DNA from: Corynebacterium sp. p3-SID1056
GTDB taxonomy: Bacteria; Actinomycetota; Actinomycetes; Mycobacteriales; Mycobacteriaceae
Assembly (NCBI RefSeq): GCF_025152525.1
Contig: NZ_JALXXL010000004.1
Location: 62,001-126,000, forward strand
Length of the DNA: 64,000 nucleotides
Reading direction: 5' to 3'
How positions within the stretch are numbered: the stretch's first letter is position 1; each line of letters opens with the position of its first letter. Shown here piece by piece: positions 20,330-28,924 of this stretch. The notes beneath the pieces were generated by a model that saw nothing but the letters and a program-made list of their open reading frames with translations, did no database searches and was not told where the DNA came from. The position numbers were made by a program, and so were the translations under genes.

Positions 20330-21187
20330 ATGGGAACCGTGAATGATGCACAAGCGACTGAACCAGGAACGGACCCGGACCTTCTGATCGACTTCCGCGG
20401 GGTGGAATTTTCGCGCGGCGGCGCGCGCCTCGTCGGCCCGGTCGACTGGCAGGTGGAGCTCGACGAACGCTGGGTCGTGATCGGCCCAAACGGGGCCGGC
20501 AAGACGACCCTGATTCGGATGGCCTCGGCGCTGGAGTTTCCCTCCAAGGGGACCGCGTTTGTGCTTGGCGAGCAGTTGGGGCGTACCGACATGCGCGACC
20601 TGCGCGCGGCCATCGGACTGACCTCCTCGGCGATCGCGACGCGCATCCCCGACGACGAGAAGGTCGGCGACCTGGTTGTTTCCGCCGGCTACGCCATCGT
20701 CGGGCGCTGGCGCGAGGACTACGACGAGATGGACTACGCCCAGGCGATGGACGTGCTCGAGCAGGTCGGCGCCATCCACCTGATCGACCGCAGGTGGGGC
20801 ACACTCTCGGACGGCGAGAAGAAGCGGGTACTTATCGCCCGCGCGGTGATGATCAACCCGGAGCTGCTCATTATGGACGAGCCTGCCGCCGGCATGGACC
20901 TGGGCGGCCGCGAGGATCTCATCGCCTACCTCGGCGAGCTCGCCTTGGACCCGGACGCCCCGGCGATGGTGATGATCACCCACCACTTAGAGGAGATCCC
21001 GTACGGGTTCACCCACGCTATGCTCCTGGATGAGGGGGAAATCATCGCGCAAGGCCTCATCGACGACGTGCTCACCAGTGAGAACGTGTCCAAGGCCTAC
21101 CACCAGCCCATCGAGGTGACCCGTGACGAGGGGCGCTTCTTCGCGCGCCGGGCCCGCGCAGCCCGTGCGGGGGCGCACAGGAAGTAG
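20330..21187 (+). CDS. ABC transporter ATP-binding protein
   Basis: 285-residue single ABC ATPase with Walker A GPNGAGKT (52-59), signature LSDGEKKRVLIARA and Walker B LLIMDEPAAGMDL, then the switch His in MITHHLEEIP. No permease is encoded nearby, so the partner and substrate are unknown; orphan ATPases of this type are found in this position in other corynebacteria. AGGACAG lies before the ATG. The C-terminal 30 residues are Arg/Ala-rich. Confidence 0.88.
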   Translation: MGTVNDAQATEPGTDPDLLIDFRGVEFSRGGARLVGPVDWQVELDERWVVIGPNGAGKTTLIRMASALEFPSKGTAFVLGEQLGRTDMRDLRAAIGLTSSAIATRIPDDEKVGDLVVSAGYAIVGRWREDYDEMDYAQAMDVLEQVGAIHLIDRRWGTLSDGEKKRVLIARAVMINPELLIMDEPAAGMDLGGREDLIAYLGELALDPDAPAMVMITHHLEEIPYGFTHAMLLDEGEIIAQGLIDDVLTSENVSKAYHQPIEVTRDEGRFFARRARAARAGAHRK

Positions 21188-21200
21188 GGGCGGCGGGGCG

Positions 21201-21228
21201 TCGACAAGCAGAAGATGCCCCGTAGTCT
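21201..21228 (+). promoter_or_regulatory. Promoter of the NUDIX gene
   Basis: TCGACA (21201-21206), 16-base spacer and TAGTCT (21223-21228). The -10 ends 8 bases before the ATG at 21237; no ribosome binding site lies between. Confidence 0.55.
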
Positions 21229-21236
21229 TGAAAAGT

Positions 21237-22121
21237 ATGGGTCAAGACATGCAGCGAAGCGTTGGGGCGTTTTCTGCTGACCGCGGCGACGAGATCGATG
21301 TCACCGAGGTCAGTGGCTTCCACGGTGCGCGCATGTCGGCCACGGTACTCCTGCTGCGCGATACCGCCGCAGGCATCGAAGTATGGATGCAAGAGCGCGT
21401 GCTCAGCATGAAAAACTACCCCGGGGTCACCGTCTTTCCCGGCGGTGGGGTAGACAGCCGCGATTTCCCGGGCCGCGCCTGGAACGACGGCGACCTGTGG
21501 CTCGGCCGCAGCGCGATCTCCATGGCCCGCCAACTCGGCGTGACCAAGTACAAGGCGCACGCACTCGTGTTCGCCGCGGTGCGCGAGCTCTTCGAGGAGA
21601 CCGGCACGCTGCTCGCCGTCGACGACGAGGGCAAGCTGCTTGGCGACGCCCGCCCGTTCCACCACCAGCGCCTCCTTCTGGAATCCCACGACATCTCGCT
21701 GACCGACGTGCTGCGCGCCCACGACCTCAACGTCTGCGCCGACCTGCTCAAGCCTTTCGGCAGGTGGGTCGGGCAGTCCGAGCGCGGCAATTGGTTCGAC
21801 ACCTTCAGTTTCCTCGCCGCGAATCCGACCGGGCAGGAGCCCGACGGCAATACCGGGGAGGCCGACGACGCCAACTGGTTCCCGCCGTCGCTCTTGCTGG
21901 ACGGCTGGCGCCACGGGCTGGTGCGCTTTGCGCCCGCGACCTGGGCGCAGCTGCGGTTGATCGAAGGTTTTCACACCGTCGACGAGGTGCTGGAGTCTGC
22001 GAAAAACGCCACGATTTCCCCGGTGATTGGTGACCCTGTGGACGACGAGCGCTTCACCGAGTTTTTCACCTTCACCCCGAAAGATCGGATTGGACGCCGC
22101 TATGGCATTTCACGCGACTGA
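21237..22121 (+). CDS. NUDIX hydrolase
   Basis: 294 residues from the ATG at 21237, a start supported by the promoter just upstream. The Nudix box is split: VFPGGGVDSRD (near residue 65) is separated by a roughly 35-residue insertion from the catalytic helix AAVRELFEETGTLL, which keeps the REXXEE metal-binding pattern. This layout resembles NUDT7/NUDT19-like members, but the substrate cannot be read from sequence. Its end overlaps the next gene by 20 bases, indicating coupling. Confidence 0.88.
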   Translation: MGQDMQRSVGAFSADRGDEIDVTEVSGFHGARMSATVLLLRDTAAGIEVWMQERVLSMKNYPGVTVFPGGGVDSRDFPGRAWNDGDLWLGRSAISMARQLGVTKYKAHALVFAAVRELFEETGTLLAVDDEGKLLGDARPFHHQRLLLESHDISLTDVLRAHDLNVCADLLKPFGRWVGQSERGNWFDTFSFLAANPTGQEPDGNTGEADDANWFPPSLLLDGWRHGLVRFAPATWAQLRLIEGFHTVDEVLESAKNATISPVIGDPVDDERFTEFFTFTPKDRIGRRYGISRD

Positions 22122-23277
22122 GGTGGACTACCTCGCCGCCAACGCCGACCGCATCCGGGCGCTTGCCCCGGAACTCGAGCTGAGCAAGGCGAGCGTGTTC
22201 GCCGACCGCGCGCGCCTCGACGCCGAATTCGGAGAATACGCCCGCGCTGTCTCAGCACTGATTGCCGCACAGCGTCAGGCGGCGGGGAAGTTCCCCGATT
22301 GGTGGTTGACCGACTCGGACGCGGCCCAGCAGGCAACGCCCGCGCCGGTGGCTGCCCACCGCGCCCGCACGCTCGCCGCTGCGGGAGCCACATGCGTCCA
22401 CGACGTGACGTGCTCGGTCGGCTCAGAGGCACCGCACATGATTGACGCGGGCCTTGGCTGGCTCGGCTCGGACCTCTCAGCCGCCCGGCTGCGCATGGCC
22501 AGATTCAATCTGGGCGACGACGCCTGGCTCCTGCGCGCCGATGCGCTCGCTCCCGCCACCACGGTCGGCAGGCTGCCCGGCGGGGTGATCGTGGCGGATC
22601 CTGCACGGCGCAGCAAGGGGCGCCGCATCACCGACCCAGCACAGCTGGAACCACCCCTGCCTGACCTGGTCGCGGCGTACCCGGGTACCGAGCTTGCCGT
22701 CAAGTGCGCGCCGGGCATCGACTACAGCGAGTGGGAGGGCTTCGTGAGCGTGGTATCGCTCGACGGCGGGGTGAAAGAGACCTGCCTGTACACCCCCGGG
22801 ATCGGCCGCGGGCGGGAGGCGGTCGTGCTGCGCAGCGACGGTTTTAGCGAGACGGTGCGCGGCCACGGTGACGAGCATGCTGCTGAACCGGCCGAGGTTC
22901 GCCAGCCGGGCGAGTGGATCATCGAGCCCGATGGGGCGATCATTCGCGCAGGCCTTGTGCGTGCGTGGGCAGAAGCGCACGGGCTGTGGCAGCTCGACCC
23001 GCACCTAGCGTTCTTGAGTGGCGATACGATCCCGCCGGGCTACAGCGGTTTCCGCGTGCTTGATGCAGTCCCGCTTAAAAAGCTCAAGGCCGCGCTGCGA
23101 AACCACGATGCGGGCGCGGTAGAAATCCTTGTGCGCGGGGTCAATGTGGACCCGGATGCGCTGCGCAAGAAGCTGAAGTTGAAGGGGGCACAGCAGCGCG
23201 GCGTCGTCATCGCGCGTATTGGCGACGACGCGGTCGCCTACGTCTGCGGTGCCCGGGAGCACCGACCGCTACCATAA
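22102..23277 (+). CDS. THUMP-like class I SAM-dependent methyltransferase
   Basis: 391 residues from the ATG at 22102, inside the end of the NUDIX gene. A degenerate methyltransferase core is visible (DVTCSVGSEAPHMIDAG, then LGSDLSAARLRMARFN and VIVADPARRSKGRR), and the C-terminal part (about 320-391, LKKLKAALRNHDAGAVEILVRGVNVDPDALRKKL) fits a THUMP-like RNA-binding domain. Probably an rRNA or tRNA methyltransferase; the target is unknown. The start chosen gives the expected N-terminus and excludes a longer overlap. Confidence 0.82.
   Translation: MAFHATEVDYLAANADRIRALAPELELSKASVFADRARLDAEFGEYARAVSALIAAQRQAAGKFPDWWLTDSDAAQQATPAPVAAHRARTLAAAGATCVHDVTCSVGSEAPHMIDAGLGWLGSDLSAARLRMARFNLGDDAWLLRADALAPATTVGRLPGGVIVADPARRSKGRRITDPAQLEPPLPDLVAAYPGTELAVKCAPGIDYSEWEGFVSVVSLDGGVKETCLYTPGIGRGREAVVLRSDGFSETVRGHGDEHAAEPAEVRQPGEWIIEPDGAIIRAGLVRAWAEAHGLWQLDPHLAFLSGDTIPPGYSGFRVLDAVPLKKLKAALRNHDAGAVEILVRGVNVDPDALRKKLKLKGAQQRGVVIARIGDDAVAYVCGAREHRPLP
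23270..23275 (+). promoter_or_regulatory. -10 hexamer TACCAT for the cysteine desulfurase gene
   Basis: Ends 7 bases before the ATG at 23283 and overlaps the stop codon of the methyltransferase gene. No ribosome binding site lies between. Confidence 0.45.
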
Positions 23278-23282
23278 GCGGC

Positions 23283-24419
23283 ATGGTGTATCTCGATCAC
23301 GCAGCAACGACCCCCATGCGCCAGGCGGCTATCGACGCCTGGGTCGAACACGCCGGCGCGGTGAACCCGGGTGGCCAGTACGCCTCGGGGAGGGCCGCAG
23401 GCGCGGTGCTCTCGCAGGCGCGCGAGGATATTGCCGAGCTGCTCGGTGCCGACCCGGTCGAGGTCGTCTTTACCGGCTCCGGCACAGAGGCGGACAATAT
23501 CGCGGTGCGTGGGCTTTACCGGGCGCGCCGCGAAGAGGCGGGCACGAACCGGGTTGTGGCGAGCACCATCGAGCATTCTGCCGTGCTGGAGACAGTCAAG
23601 TCCCTGGGCCAGACTGAAGGGGCCGAGCTCGCGTGGTTGGAACCGGATCGGGGTGGGCATCTCCGGAACTTGAGCGCCTTGGATACCCCGGCCGCGGTAG
23701 CCACGATGATGTGGGCGAATAACGAGACCGGCGCGGTACAACCCGTGCGCGAGGCCGCCGAGCGTGCCGCGGCGGTTGGCACACCACTACACATTGATGC
23801 GGTGCAGGCGGTGGGGAAAGAGGACGTCAACTTCCACGACAGCGGCGCGACCACGCTGGCCGCCAGCGCGCACAAGTTCGGTGGCCCGCGCGGCAGCGGC
23901 ATTTTGCTCGCCCGTCGCTCGCCAGTGCCGCAACCGGTACTGCTCGGTGGTGGGCAGGAACGCGGGCTGCGGCCAGGCACAGTCGACGTGGCGGCGGCTG
24001 CCGCTACTGCCGCGGCGCTGCGCGAGGCGCTGGCTGAACGCGAGGCGGAAAATGCGCGCGTGTCGCAGCTGCGCGACGAGCTCATCGAGCGCATCGTCGC
24101 CGCCGTGCCGAACACGCTGGTTACCACCCCGGAACCGCGCCTGCCGGGGCACGCGCACCTGATGTTCCCGGGCGCGGAGGCCGAATCCATGCTCATGCTG
24201 CTCGACTCGCTCGGCATCGAGGCCTCGGCCGGATCCGCCTGTTCGGCAGGCGTGCACCGCTTGTCGCACGTGCTTGAGGCGATGGGCGTGCCTACCGGGG
24301 AAGGGATGGGCGCGCTGCGGCTGACGCTCGGCCGCACCTCCACCGCCGCGGACATTGACACGGTTGTTGCCGAGCTTCCCGCGGTGATCGAGCGCGCGCG
24401 CCTCGCCGGCTCACTGTAA
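23283..24419 (+). CDS. Cysteine desulfurase (NifS/IscS family)
   Basis: PLP enzyme that takes sulfur from cysteine and passes it on as persulfide. 378 residues; the PLP lysine is Lys198 in ASAHKFGGPRG and the catalytic Cys320 lies in SAGSACSAGVHRLSH, the flexible loop of the IscS group. In corynebacteria this gene is usually close to mnmA (here 6 kb downstream), so it probably supplies sulfur for tRNA thiolation. The electron-transfer flavoprotein genes I remember just upstream in C. glutamicum are not present. Confidence 0.93.
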   Translation: MVYLDHAATTPMRQAAIDAWVEHAGAVNPGGQYASGRAAGAVLSQAREDIAELLGADPVEVVFTGSGTEADNIAVRGLYRARREEAGTNRVVASTIEHSAVLETVKSLGQTEGAELAWLEPDRGGHLRNLSALDTPAAVATMMWANNETGAVQPVREAAERAAAVGTPLHIDAVQAVGKEDVNFHDSGATTLAASAHKFGGPRGSGILLARRSPVPQPVLLGGGQERGLRPGTVDVAAAAATAAALREALAEREAENARVSQLRDELIERIVAAVPNTLVTTPEPRLPGHAHLMFPGAEAESMLMLLDSLGIEASAGSACSAGVHRLSHVLEAMGVPTGEGMGALRLTLGRTSTAADIDTVVAELPAVIERARLAGSL

Positions 24420-24482
24420 ATTCGGCCGAGCTTTTCGACGCCCACCGGTGTGTCTGGTGTGAAAGGTGTGACTCGAGTGCGC

Positions 24483-24488
24483 TAAAGT
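24483..24488 (+). promoter_or_regulatory. -10 hexamer TAAAGT for the muramidase gene
   Basis: Ends 7 bases before the ATG at 24496. It overlaps the alternative GTG at 24487, which argues against that start. Confidence 0.5.
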
Positions 24489-24495
24489 GCCGGAT

Positions 24496-25587
24496 ATGTA
24501 CGCACCTCGGACGCTTAAGCACGCGCGCACCGCGCGCCAGAACACACTCAAGGCGCTGACCGCCGCAGTTGTTACCGCCGCCCTGACCTTCACGCTGCTG
24601 GTAGCCAGCCCGTTTGGGCAAAAGCCCGCCGACGCTCAGGCCTTGCCCGGCCTGATCAACGGTGTCGACGTCGCCGCGCACCAGCATCCCGGAGGCGGGC
24701 CGATCGACTGGCGTATGGTTGCCGGCCCGGGCGGCCAGCAGTTTGCCTTTATCAAGGCGACCGAGGGCACCGACTACGTCAACGACTTCTACGCCCAGGA
24801 CGCGCAGGCGGCGAGCGAGGCCGGCGTCAAGATTGGCGCCTACCACTACGCACGCCCGGCAACCGACCCGATCGCGCAGGCACGCCACTTCGCCGACACC
24901 ATCAACGCGGGCCCGCGCAACCAGCTGCCGCCGGTGCTCGACCTCGAGGTCAATGAAGGGCTCGGCCCGACCCAGCTCGCGGCGTGGACTCAGCTGTTTA
25001 TGGGCGAGCTCGAGGCGTGCACCGGGCGCACACCGATGCTGTATACCTACCGCTATTTCTGGTACGAGCGCATGGACAACACCAACGCGTTCACGCGCTA
25101 CCCGCTGTGGCTGGCCGCGTACCAGAACCAGCCGCCAGCCCCGGTCGGTGGCTGGGACCACCTGAGCTTCTGGCAGCGCTCTGATTCCGGGCGTGTAGCC
25201 GGTATCAACGCCGCAGTGGACATGAACCTGTTCAACGGCAACGCGGGCCAGTTCATGAGCTTCGCCGCCGGCAACCTCAATGCGGGCGGCGGCGTGCTGG
25301 AGAAGTTCCAGGCGTCCGACTCCGGCGAGTTGGCCGTCCTGGAGCAGGACAACACCGCGCTCGTGGTGGCCATCCTCGCGCTCGCCGGCGGTGCGCTCGG
25401 GGTCGCGGGCCTGGCCGATGCTGCAGATCAGGCCGGCTTTAGCGAGCAGGACGCGCGCAATATCGCCGCGCTGGTCGGCCAACTTGCTGCCGAGGGCGAG
25501 CTGCCGGTTGAGGACCTGCGCAACATGATGATCGGTGATTACCAGATCGGCGACCTGCTGATCTTACTGGACAACGCGACGAAGTAA
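24496..25587 (+). CDS. Secreted GH25 muramidase (lysozyme-like)
   Basis: 363 residues. A signal peptide is visible (basic N-terminus, hydrophobic 20-38, probable cleavage after ADAQA at 45-49). The mature part starts with the GH25 motif NGVDVAAHQ (Asp58) and carries FAFIKATEGTDYVND and the catalytic VLDLEVNEG, so it should cleave peptidoglycan glycan strands. The GH25 barrel ends near residue 250. The last 110 residues hold a hydrophobic stretch (ALVVAILALAGGALGVAGLA) and an acidic helical tail that are not part of GH25; a membrane-retention role is possible. Confidence 0.88.
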   Translation: MYAPRTLKHARTARQNTLKALTAAVVTAALTFTLLVASPFGQKPADAQALPGLINGVDVAAHQHPGGGPIDWRMVAGPGGQQFAFIKATEGTDYVNDFYAQDAQAASEAGVKIGAYHYARPATDPIAQARHFADTINAGPRNQLPPVLDLEVNEGLGPTQLAAWTQLFMGELEACTGRTPMLYTYRYFWYERMDNTNAFTRYPLWLAAYQNQPPAPVGGWDHLSFWQRSDSGRVAGINAAVDMNLFNGNAGQFMSFAAGNLNAGGGVLEKFQASDSGELAVLEQDNTALVVAILALAGGALGVAGLADAADQAGFSEQDARNIAALVGQLAAEGELPVEDLRNMMIGDYQIGDLLILLDNATK

Positions 25588-25607
25588 CGCGCGTTAGCGC
25601 TCCGAGC

Positions 25608-25637
25608 ACCGGCACCCCACGTGGGGTGCCGGTTTTG
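25608..25637. terminator. Palindromic terminator between the muramidase and spermidine-synthase-like genes
   Basis: ACCGGCACCCCAC (25608-25620) is followed at once by its exact complement (25621-25633), then TTTT. The hairpin serves the plus-strand muramidase gene and, being a palindrome, could also end the convergent minus gene 11 bases away. Confidence 0.85.
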
Positions 25638-25647
25638 CGTATGTGTA

Positions 25648-26442
25648 CTAATCGTGGCGCGGGGTCGTGGCTAAGTTCCGGGCCCACTGCTCGCCTTTGA
25701 AGTGCGCGGGAACTGCGCCCTTGAGCAGGTCGCGCGTGAGCTGTGGGCTCGCCTCAAGCGGGGTGTTCGCCCCGATGAGCACGATGTTGCCGTAGCGCCG
25801 TCCTTTGAGCATCGGCGGGTCGGCGATCGCCGCGACGTACGGGAACACCTCGCACATCCCGGCCAGCTCCTCTTTCGCCTCTTTCAGGTCGGCGTGCGAG
25901 CCGCAGTTGGCGACGTAGACGCCGTTCTCGCTCAAGCACGTGCGCACCTGCTGGTAGAACTCCACGGTGGTGAGCTCGCGCGGGGTCAGGGCCTGCGCGA
26001 ACACGTCGCGGATCAACACGTCGCGGGTTGCCGGTTTAAACGAGTCCGTGACTTCGCGCGCGTCGCCGACGCGGATCTTGACGGCGGGGGAGCGCGGGAC
26101 GTCGAAAAGCTCGCGTGCGAGTTCGGCGAGACGGCTGTCGATCTCCACGACGGTGTTGCGCGAGCCGGGCCACGCGGCGGCGAAGTAGCGCGGCAGTGAG
26201 CAGGCTGCTCCGCCCAGATGGGTGAGGCGCGGCTTCAGCCAGCGGGGTGTATCGCCGAGCTGGAGCGAGTTGAGGAAGTCAGCGATCCAGCGCATGTATT
26301 CGAAGTCAAGTCGCTGCGGCTCGCCGGGCACGATGTGCGAGCTGGGCACCCCGTTGACCAACAGCACCATCGAGCCGTCGGGTTCGTGGTGGACCTCGGC
26401 TTCACCGGTATCGATCGGGTACGTCTCGCTTTTCGCAGCCAT
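25648..26442 (-). CDS. Spermidine-synthase-like methyltransferase-fold protein
   Basis: 264 residues with a Rossmann SAM-type fold: LTHLGGAACSLPRYFAAAWPGSRNTVVEID, VGDAREV and a DVLIRDVFAQALTPREL region where polyamine synthases carry their catalytic Asp. No membrane segments. Such proteins in actinobacteria are annotated as spermidine synthase-like, though polyamine synthesis is unproven; it may bind another amine. It lies 18 bases downstream of the permease stop but has its own -10 hexamer. Confidence 0.75.
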   Translation of the reverse strand: MAAKSETYPIDTGEAEVHHEPDGSMVLLVNGVPSSHIVPGEPQRLDFEYMRWIADFLNSLQLGDTPRWLKPRLTHLGGAACSLPRYFAAAWPGSRNTVVEIDSRLAELARELFDVPRSPAVKIRVGDAREVTDSFKPATRDVLIRDVFAQALTPRELTTVEFYQQVRTCLSENGVYVANCGSHADLKEAKEELAGMCEVFPYVAAIADPPMLKGRRYGNIVLIGANTPLEASPQLTRDLLKGAVPAHFKGEQWARNLATTPRHD

Positions 26443-26450
26443 GCCTTGGC

Positions 26451-26456
26451 AGGGTA
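26451..26456 (-). promoter_or_regulatory. -10 hexamer TACCCT for the spermidine-synthase-like gene
   Basis: On the minus strand it ends 8 bases before the ATG at 26442. It allows transcription independent of the upstream ABC operon. Confidence 0.45.
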
Positions 26457-26460
26457 CTCG

Positions 26461-27204
26461 CTAGGCTTTCACATCGACGAAGCGTAGGTACGCGAGTGAT
26501 GCGAGCCAGCCTGCTGCGGCCAAGAAGAGGGCACTCGTGGTGAGATTGGTCAGCGTGCCCAGCGAGAGCGCGTTTGCATCCGCGACCGCGGTGCTGCCCA
26601 TCCAGAGCGCCTTGGACACCCCGACGGGCGGAAGAAGGAACTGCGCAGCTGGGAAACCCGCGGCGATCGTGCCGAATGCAAGGATGCTCGCCACTACACC
26701 GATGGCGACTGGCATAGCGAAGCTGCGAATCACCATCGAGACGAAGCTCTGCCACGCGGCGACCGCCGCTGCCGGAACCACAGCGAAGAGCGCAGAGGCG
26801 AGTAGTGCTCGCGGAGGCAGACCGGGCAGTCCCACGAGCCATCCGCCGACGGTGCTGAAGAGGATGAAGACGAACTGCATGATCGCTGTAAGCGCCACAA
26901 TGACGCCGAGCTTGGCGGTGACCAGGCTTGCCGCCGAACGGGCTGACGTAAGCAGGGTGTGCCAATTGCCGCCGCGGTGTTCCACGCGCCACGCCGCCGA
27001 GGCGAGAATCGCGATGCCGGCGACCATGAAAAGCATGCCGTAGAACAACGTTGCCTGGGACCAGTAAGAGTGCCAGCCGGAGTCCAGCGTCTCGGCATTT
27101 GCGGTGTAGTTGCCCGCGCCGAAAACGACTGCGATCAACGGCAGCGCAAGGGGGACGATAGCGACGTGTGCGCGTCGGAGTTTCATGAACTCGTTGAATA
27201 GCAT
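26461..27204 (-). CDS. ABC-2 type permease, second of the pair
   Basis: 247 residues with about six hydrophobic helices, beginning MLFNEFMKLRRAHVAIVPLALPL. The N-terminal E-x-x-K-LRR motif before the first helix is shared with the next permease and is typical of lantibiotic-immunity (MutE/EpiE-type) ABC-2 permeases. It starts two bases after the stop of the other permease. With the ATPase and the two-component system it forms one export module. Confidence 0.85.
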   Translation of the reverse strand: MLFNEFMKLRRAHVAIVPLALPLIAVVFGAGNYTANAETLDSGWHSYWSQATLFYGMLFMVAGIAILASAAWRVEHRGGNWHTLLTSARSAASLVTAKLGVIVALTAIMQFVFILFSTVGGWLVGLPGLPPRALLASALFAVVPAAAVAAWQSFVSMVIRSFAMPVAIGVVASILAFGTIAAGFPAAQFLLPPVGVSKALWMGSTAVADANALSLGTLTNLTTSALFLAAAGWLASLAYLRFVDVKA

Positions 27205-27206
27205 GG

Positions 27207-27953
27207 CTAGATTTCCTTTCTGTTGAGCGCGCGCGTCGAAGCGAAAAAGCCCGCGCCAAGCAGCGCGACGTAGACGCACCACAGCGCCCACCCTGGCTGC
27301 GCCGGTACGGGTCCTGCATCCGCGAAGGTGTAGGGGAGCAGCACTGCGAAATACCCGAAGGGGTTGATTGCGGCGAGCCAGGCGGGAGACAACAGCGAGA
27401 CGATGCCGCAGAACCCGCCGACCACGCCGCACGCGAGTACCCCGATCTGCGACTCGCTCACCGCTGCAAGCACGAGCATGGCGCTGGCGAGCGCGACGCT
27501 CGTAACGACAGCTGCGATTGCGAAGAGCGCCCAAGCCCTGGCGGTGCTTCCGCTCGGCAGCGGTGCCCCGAGCAGGATCGGGAACGCGATGCACCCGCCG
27601 AACTCGAGCAGCTTGAGCGCGGCAATCAGGGGCGCGAGCACGCACAGCTTGCGGCGCAGCAGTGATCCTTGCCGGGTGCCCGCTACCGCGTTGAGCAGCC
27701 AGCCACCGCTTGCGTGCTCGTTATCTACCGCGCGACTGGCAAGCAGCGCCATTTGCAACGGGGTGAGAAACGCAAGCGACATTGCAACACCGATGAGCTG
27801 CCCGGACCACGCCGCGGCTGGATCGGTGACAAACGTGTCCACCTGCCCGTCGGCGAACAAGTTCATGGAGGCGAACAGTACGATGCCGAGCGAGAGCGCA
27901 CCGCCGAGCAGCAAGATGTGCGTGCGCCGCAGTTTCAGTATTTCGATGTTCAT
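27207..27953 (-). CDS. ABC-2 type permease, first of the pair
   Basis: 248 residues with about six hydrophobic helices; N-terminus MNIEILKLRRTHILLLGGALSL. Its ATG overlaps the stop of the ATPase gene (ATGA), showing translational coupling. The pair of short, diverged permeases with one ATPase is the layout of bacitracin or lantibiotic resistance exporters; the substrate is unknown. Confidence 0.85.
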   Translation of the reverse strand: MNIEILKLRRTHILLLGGALSLGIVLFASMNLFADGQVDTFVTDPAAAWSGQLIGVAMSLAFLTPLQMALLASRAVDNEHASGGWLLNAVAGTRQGSLLRRKLCVLAPLIAALKLLEFGGCIAFPILLGAPLPSGSTARAWALFAIAAVVTSVALASAMLVLAAVSESQIGVLACGVVGGFCGIVSLLSPAWLAAINPFGYFAVLLPYTFADAGPVPAQPGWALWCVYVALLGAGFFASTRALNRKEI

Positions 27954-28864
27954 GCGCTTAATCCTTCCCGCCCCGTCATACCGATGAAGATCTCTTCGAG
28001 GCTGCGGCGCGCCCGCACCACCTGGTGGATCGGGACCCCGCGGGCGACAAGGTGTGCGCACACGGCGGCGACGTCGTCGTCGCTCAGCCCGGGCAGCTCC
28101 ACGCCGCCGGACACGATGCGCGGCTGCCGCTCGCGTAAAACCGAAGCGGCCGCGGTGGCAGAAGGCGTTTGGATGAAGAGGTCGGGCAGGTGGGCGTCGA
28201 AAAGCTCTTGCTGCGAGCCCTGAAAGACCAGCTTGCCCTGGTTGATGATGCTCAGGCTGGTGGCCATTTTTTCAATCTCGGAAAGCAGGTGGCTTGAGAC
28301 GAGAACGGTGCGGCCCTCGTCGCGCGCGAGGCTGATGATCAGTTCGCGGATCTCCTCGATCCCGGCCGGGTCGAGGCCGTTGGTCGGCTCGTCGAGGATA
28401 AGCAGCTGCGGGTCTCGCACGAGTGCGAACGCGATGCCGAGGCGCTGCTTCATGCCGAGCGAAAAGTTTTTCACTTGCTTGTCCATGTGACGTTCAAGCC
28501 GCACGAGGCGCACCGCGCGCTGGGCATGTGCTGGATCGGCCTTGAACAGCCTTGTGACGATCCGAATGTTCTCGGCACCTGTGAGGTGCGGGTACGCCGC
28601 CGGCGATTCAATGAGCGAGCCGATGCCGCTCAGCACCTCGCCGCGCGTGGCCCGCGTCATCGGCCGGCCCATGACGGTGATCTCGCCGGCGGTGGGGGTG
28701 GTCAGGCCGAGCAGCATCTTCATTGTTGTCGATTTGCCGGAGCCATTCGGCCCCAGCAGCCCGTGCACCGCTCCCTTGGGTACTTCGAGCGAAAGCTTAT
28801 CGACGACCGTGTGTGTACCGTAGGCCTTCGTCAGACCCCGCGTAGTAATGATTGGTGTGTCCAT
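27950..28864 (-). CDS. ABC transporter ATP-binding protein (antibiotic-exporter type)
   Basis: 304 residues from the ATG at 28864 (AGAGG upstream). Walker A GPNGSGKS (38-45), signature NFSLGMKQRLGIAFAL, Walker B LLILDEPTNGLDP and the switch His in VLVSSHLLSEIE are all intact. The C-terminal 90 residues are the regulatory extension common in BcrA/NisF-type ATPases. A 60-base gap separates it from the response regulator gene upstream. Confidence 0.92.
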   Translation of the reverse strand: MDTPIITTRGLTKAYGTHTVVDKLSLEVPKGAVHGLLGPNGSGKSTTMKMLLGLTTPTAGEITVMGRPMTRATRGEVLSGIGSLIESPAAYPHLTGAENIRIVTRLFKADPAHAQRAVRLVRLERHMDKQVKNFSLGMKQRLGIAFALVRDPQLLILDEPTNGLDPAGIEEIRELIISLARDEGRTVLVSSHLLSEIEKMATSLSIINQGKLVFQGSQQELFDAHLPDLFIQTPSATAAASVLRERQPRIVSGGVELPGLSDDDVAAVCAHLVARGVPIHQVVRARRSLEEIFIGMTGREGLSA

Positions 28865-28924
28865 GGCCTCTACTTTCGCGGGACGCGGCTGCGAAAGCAT
28901 CGGAGCTGGGTACCATCTTTCGCG

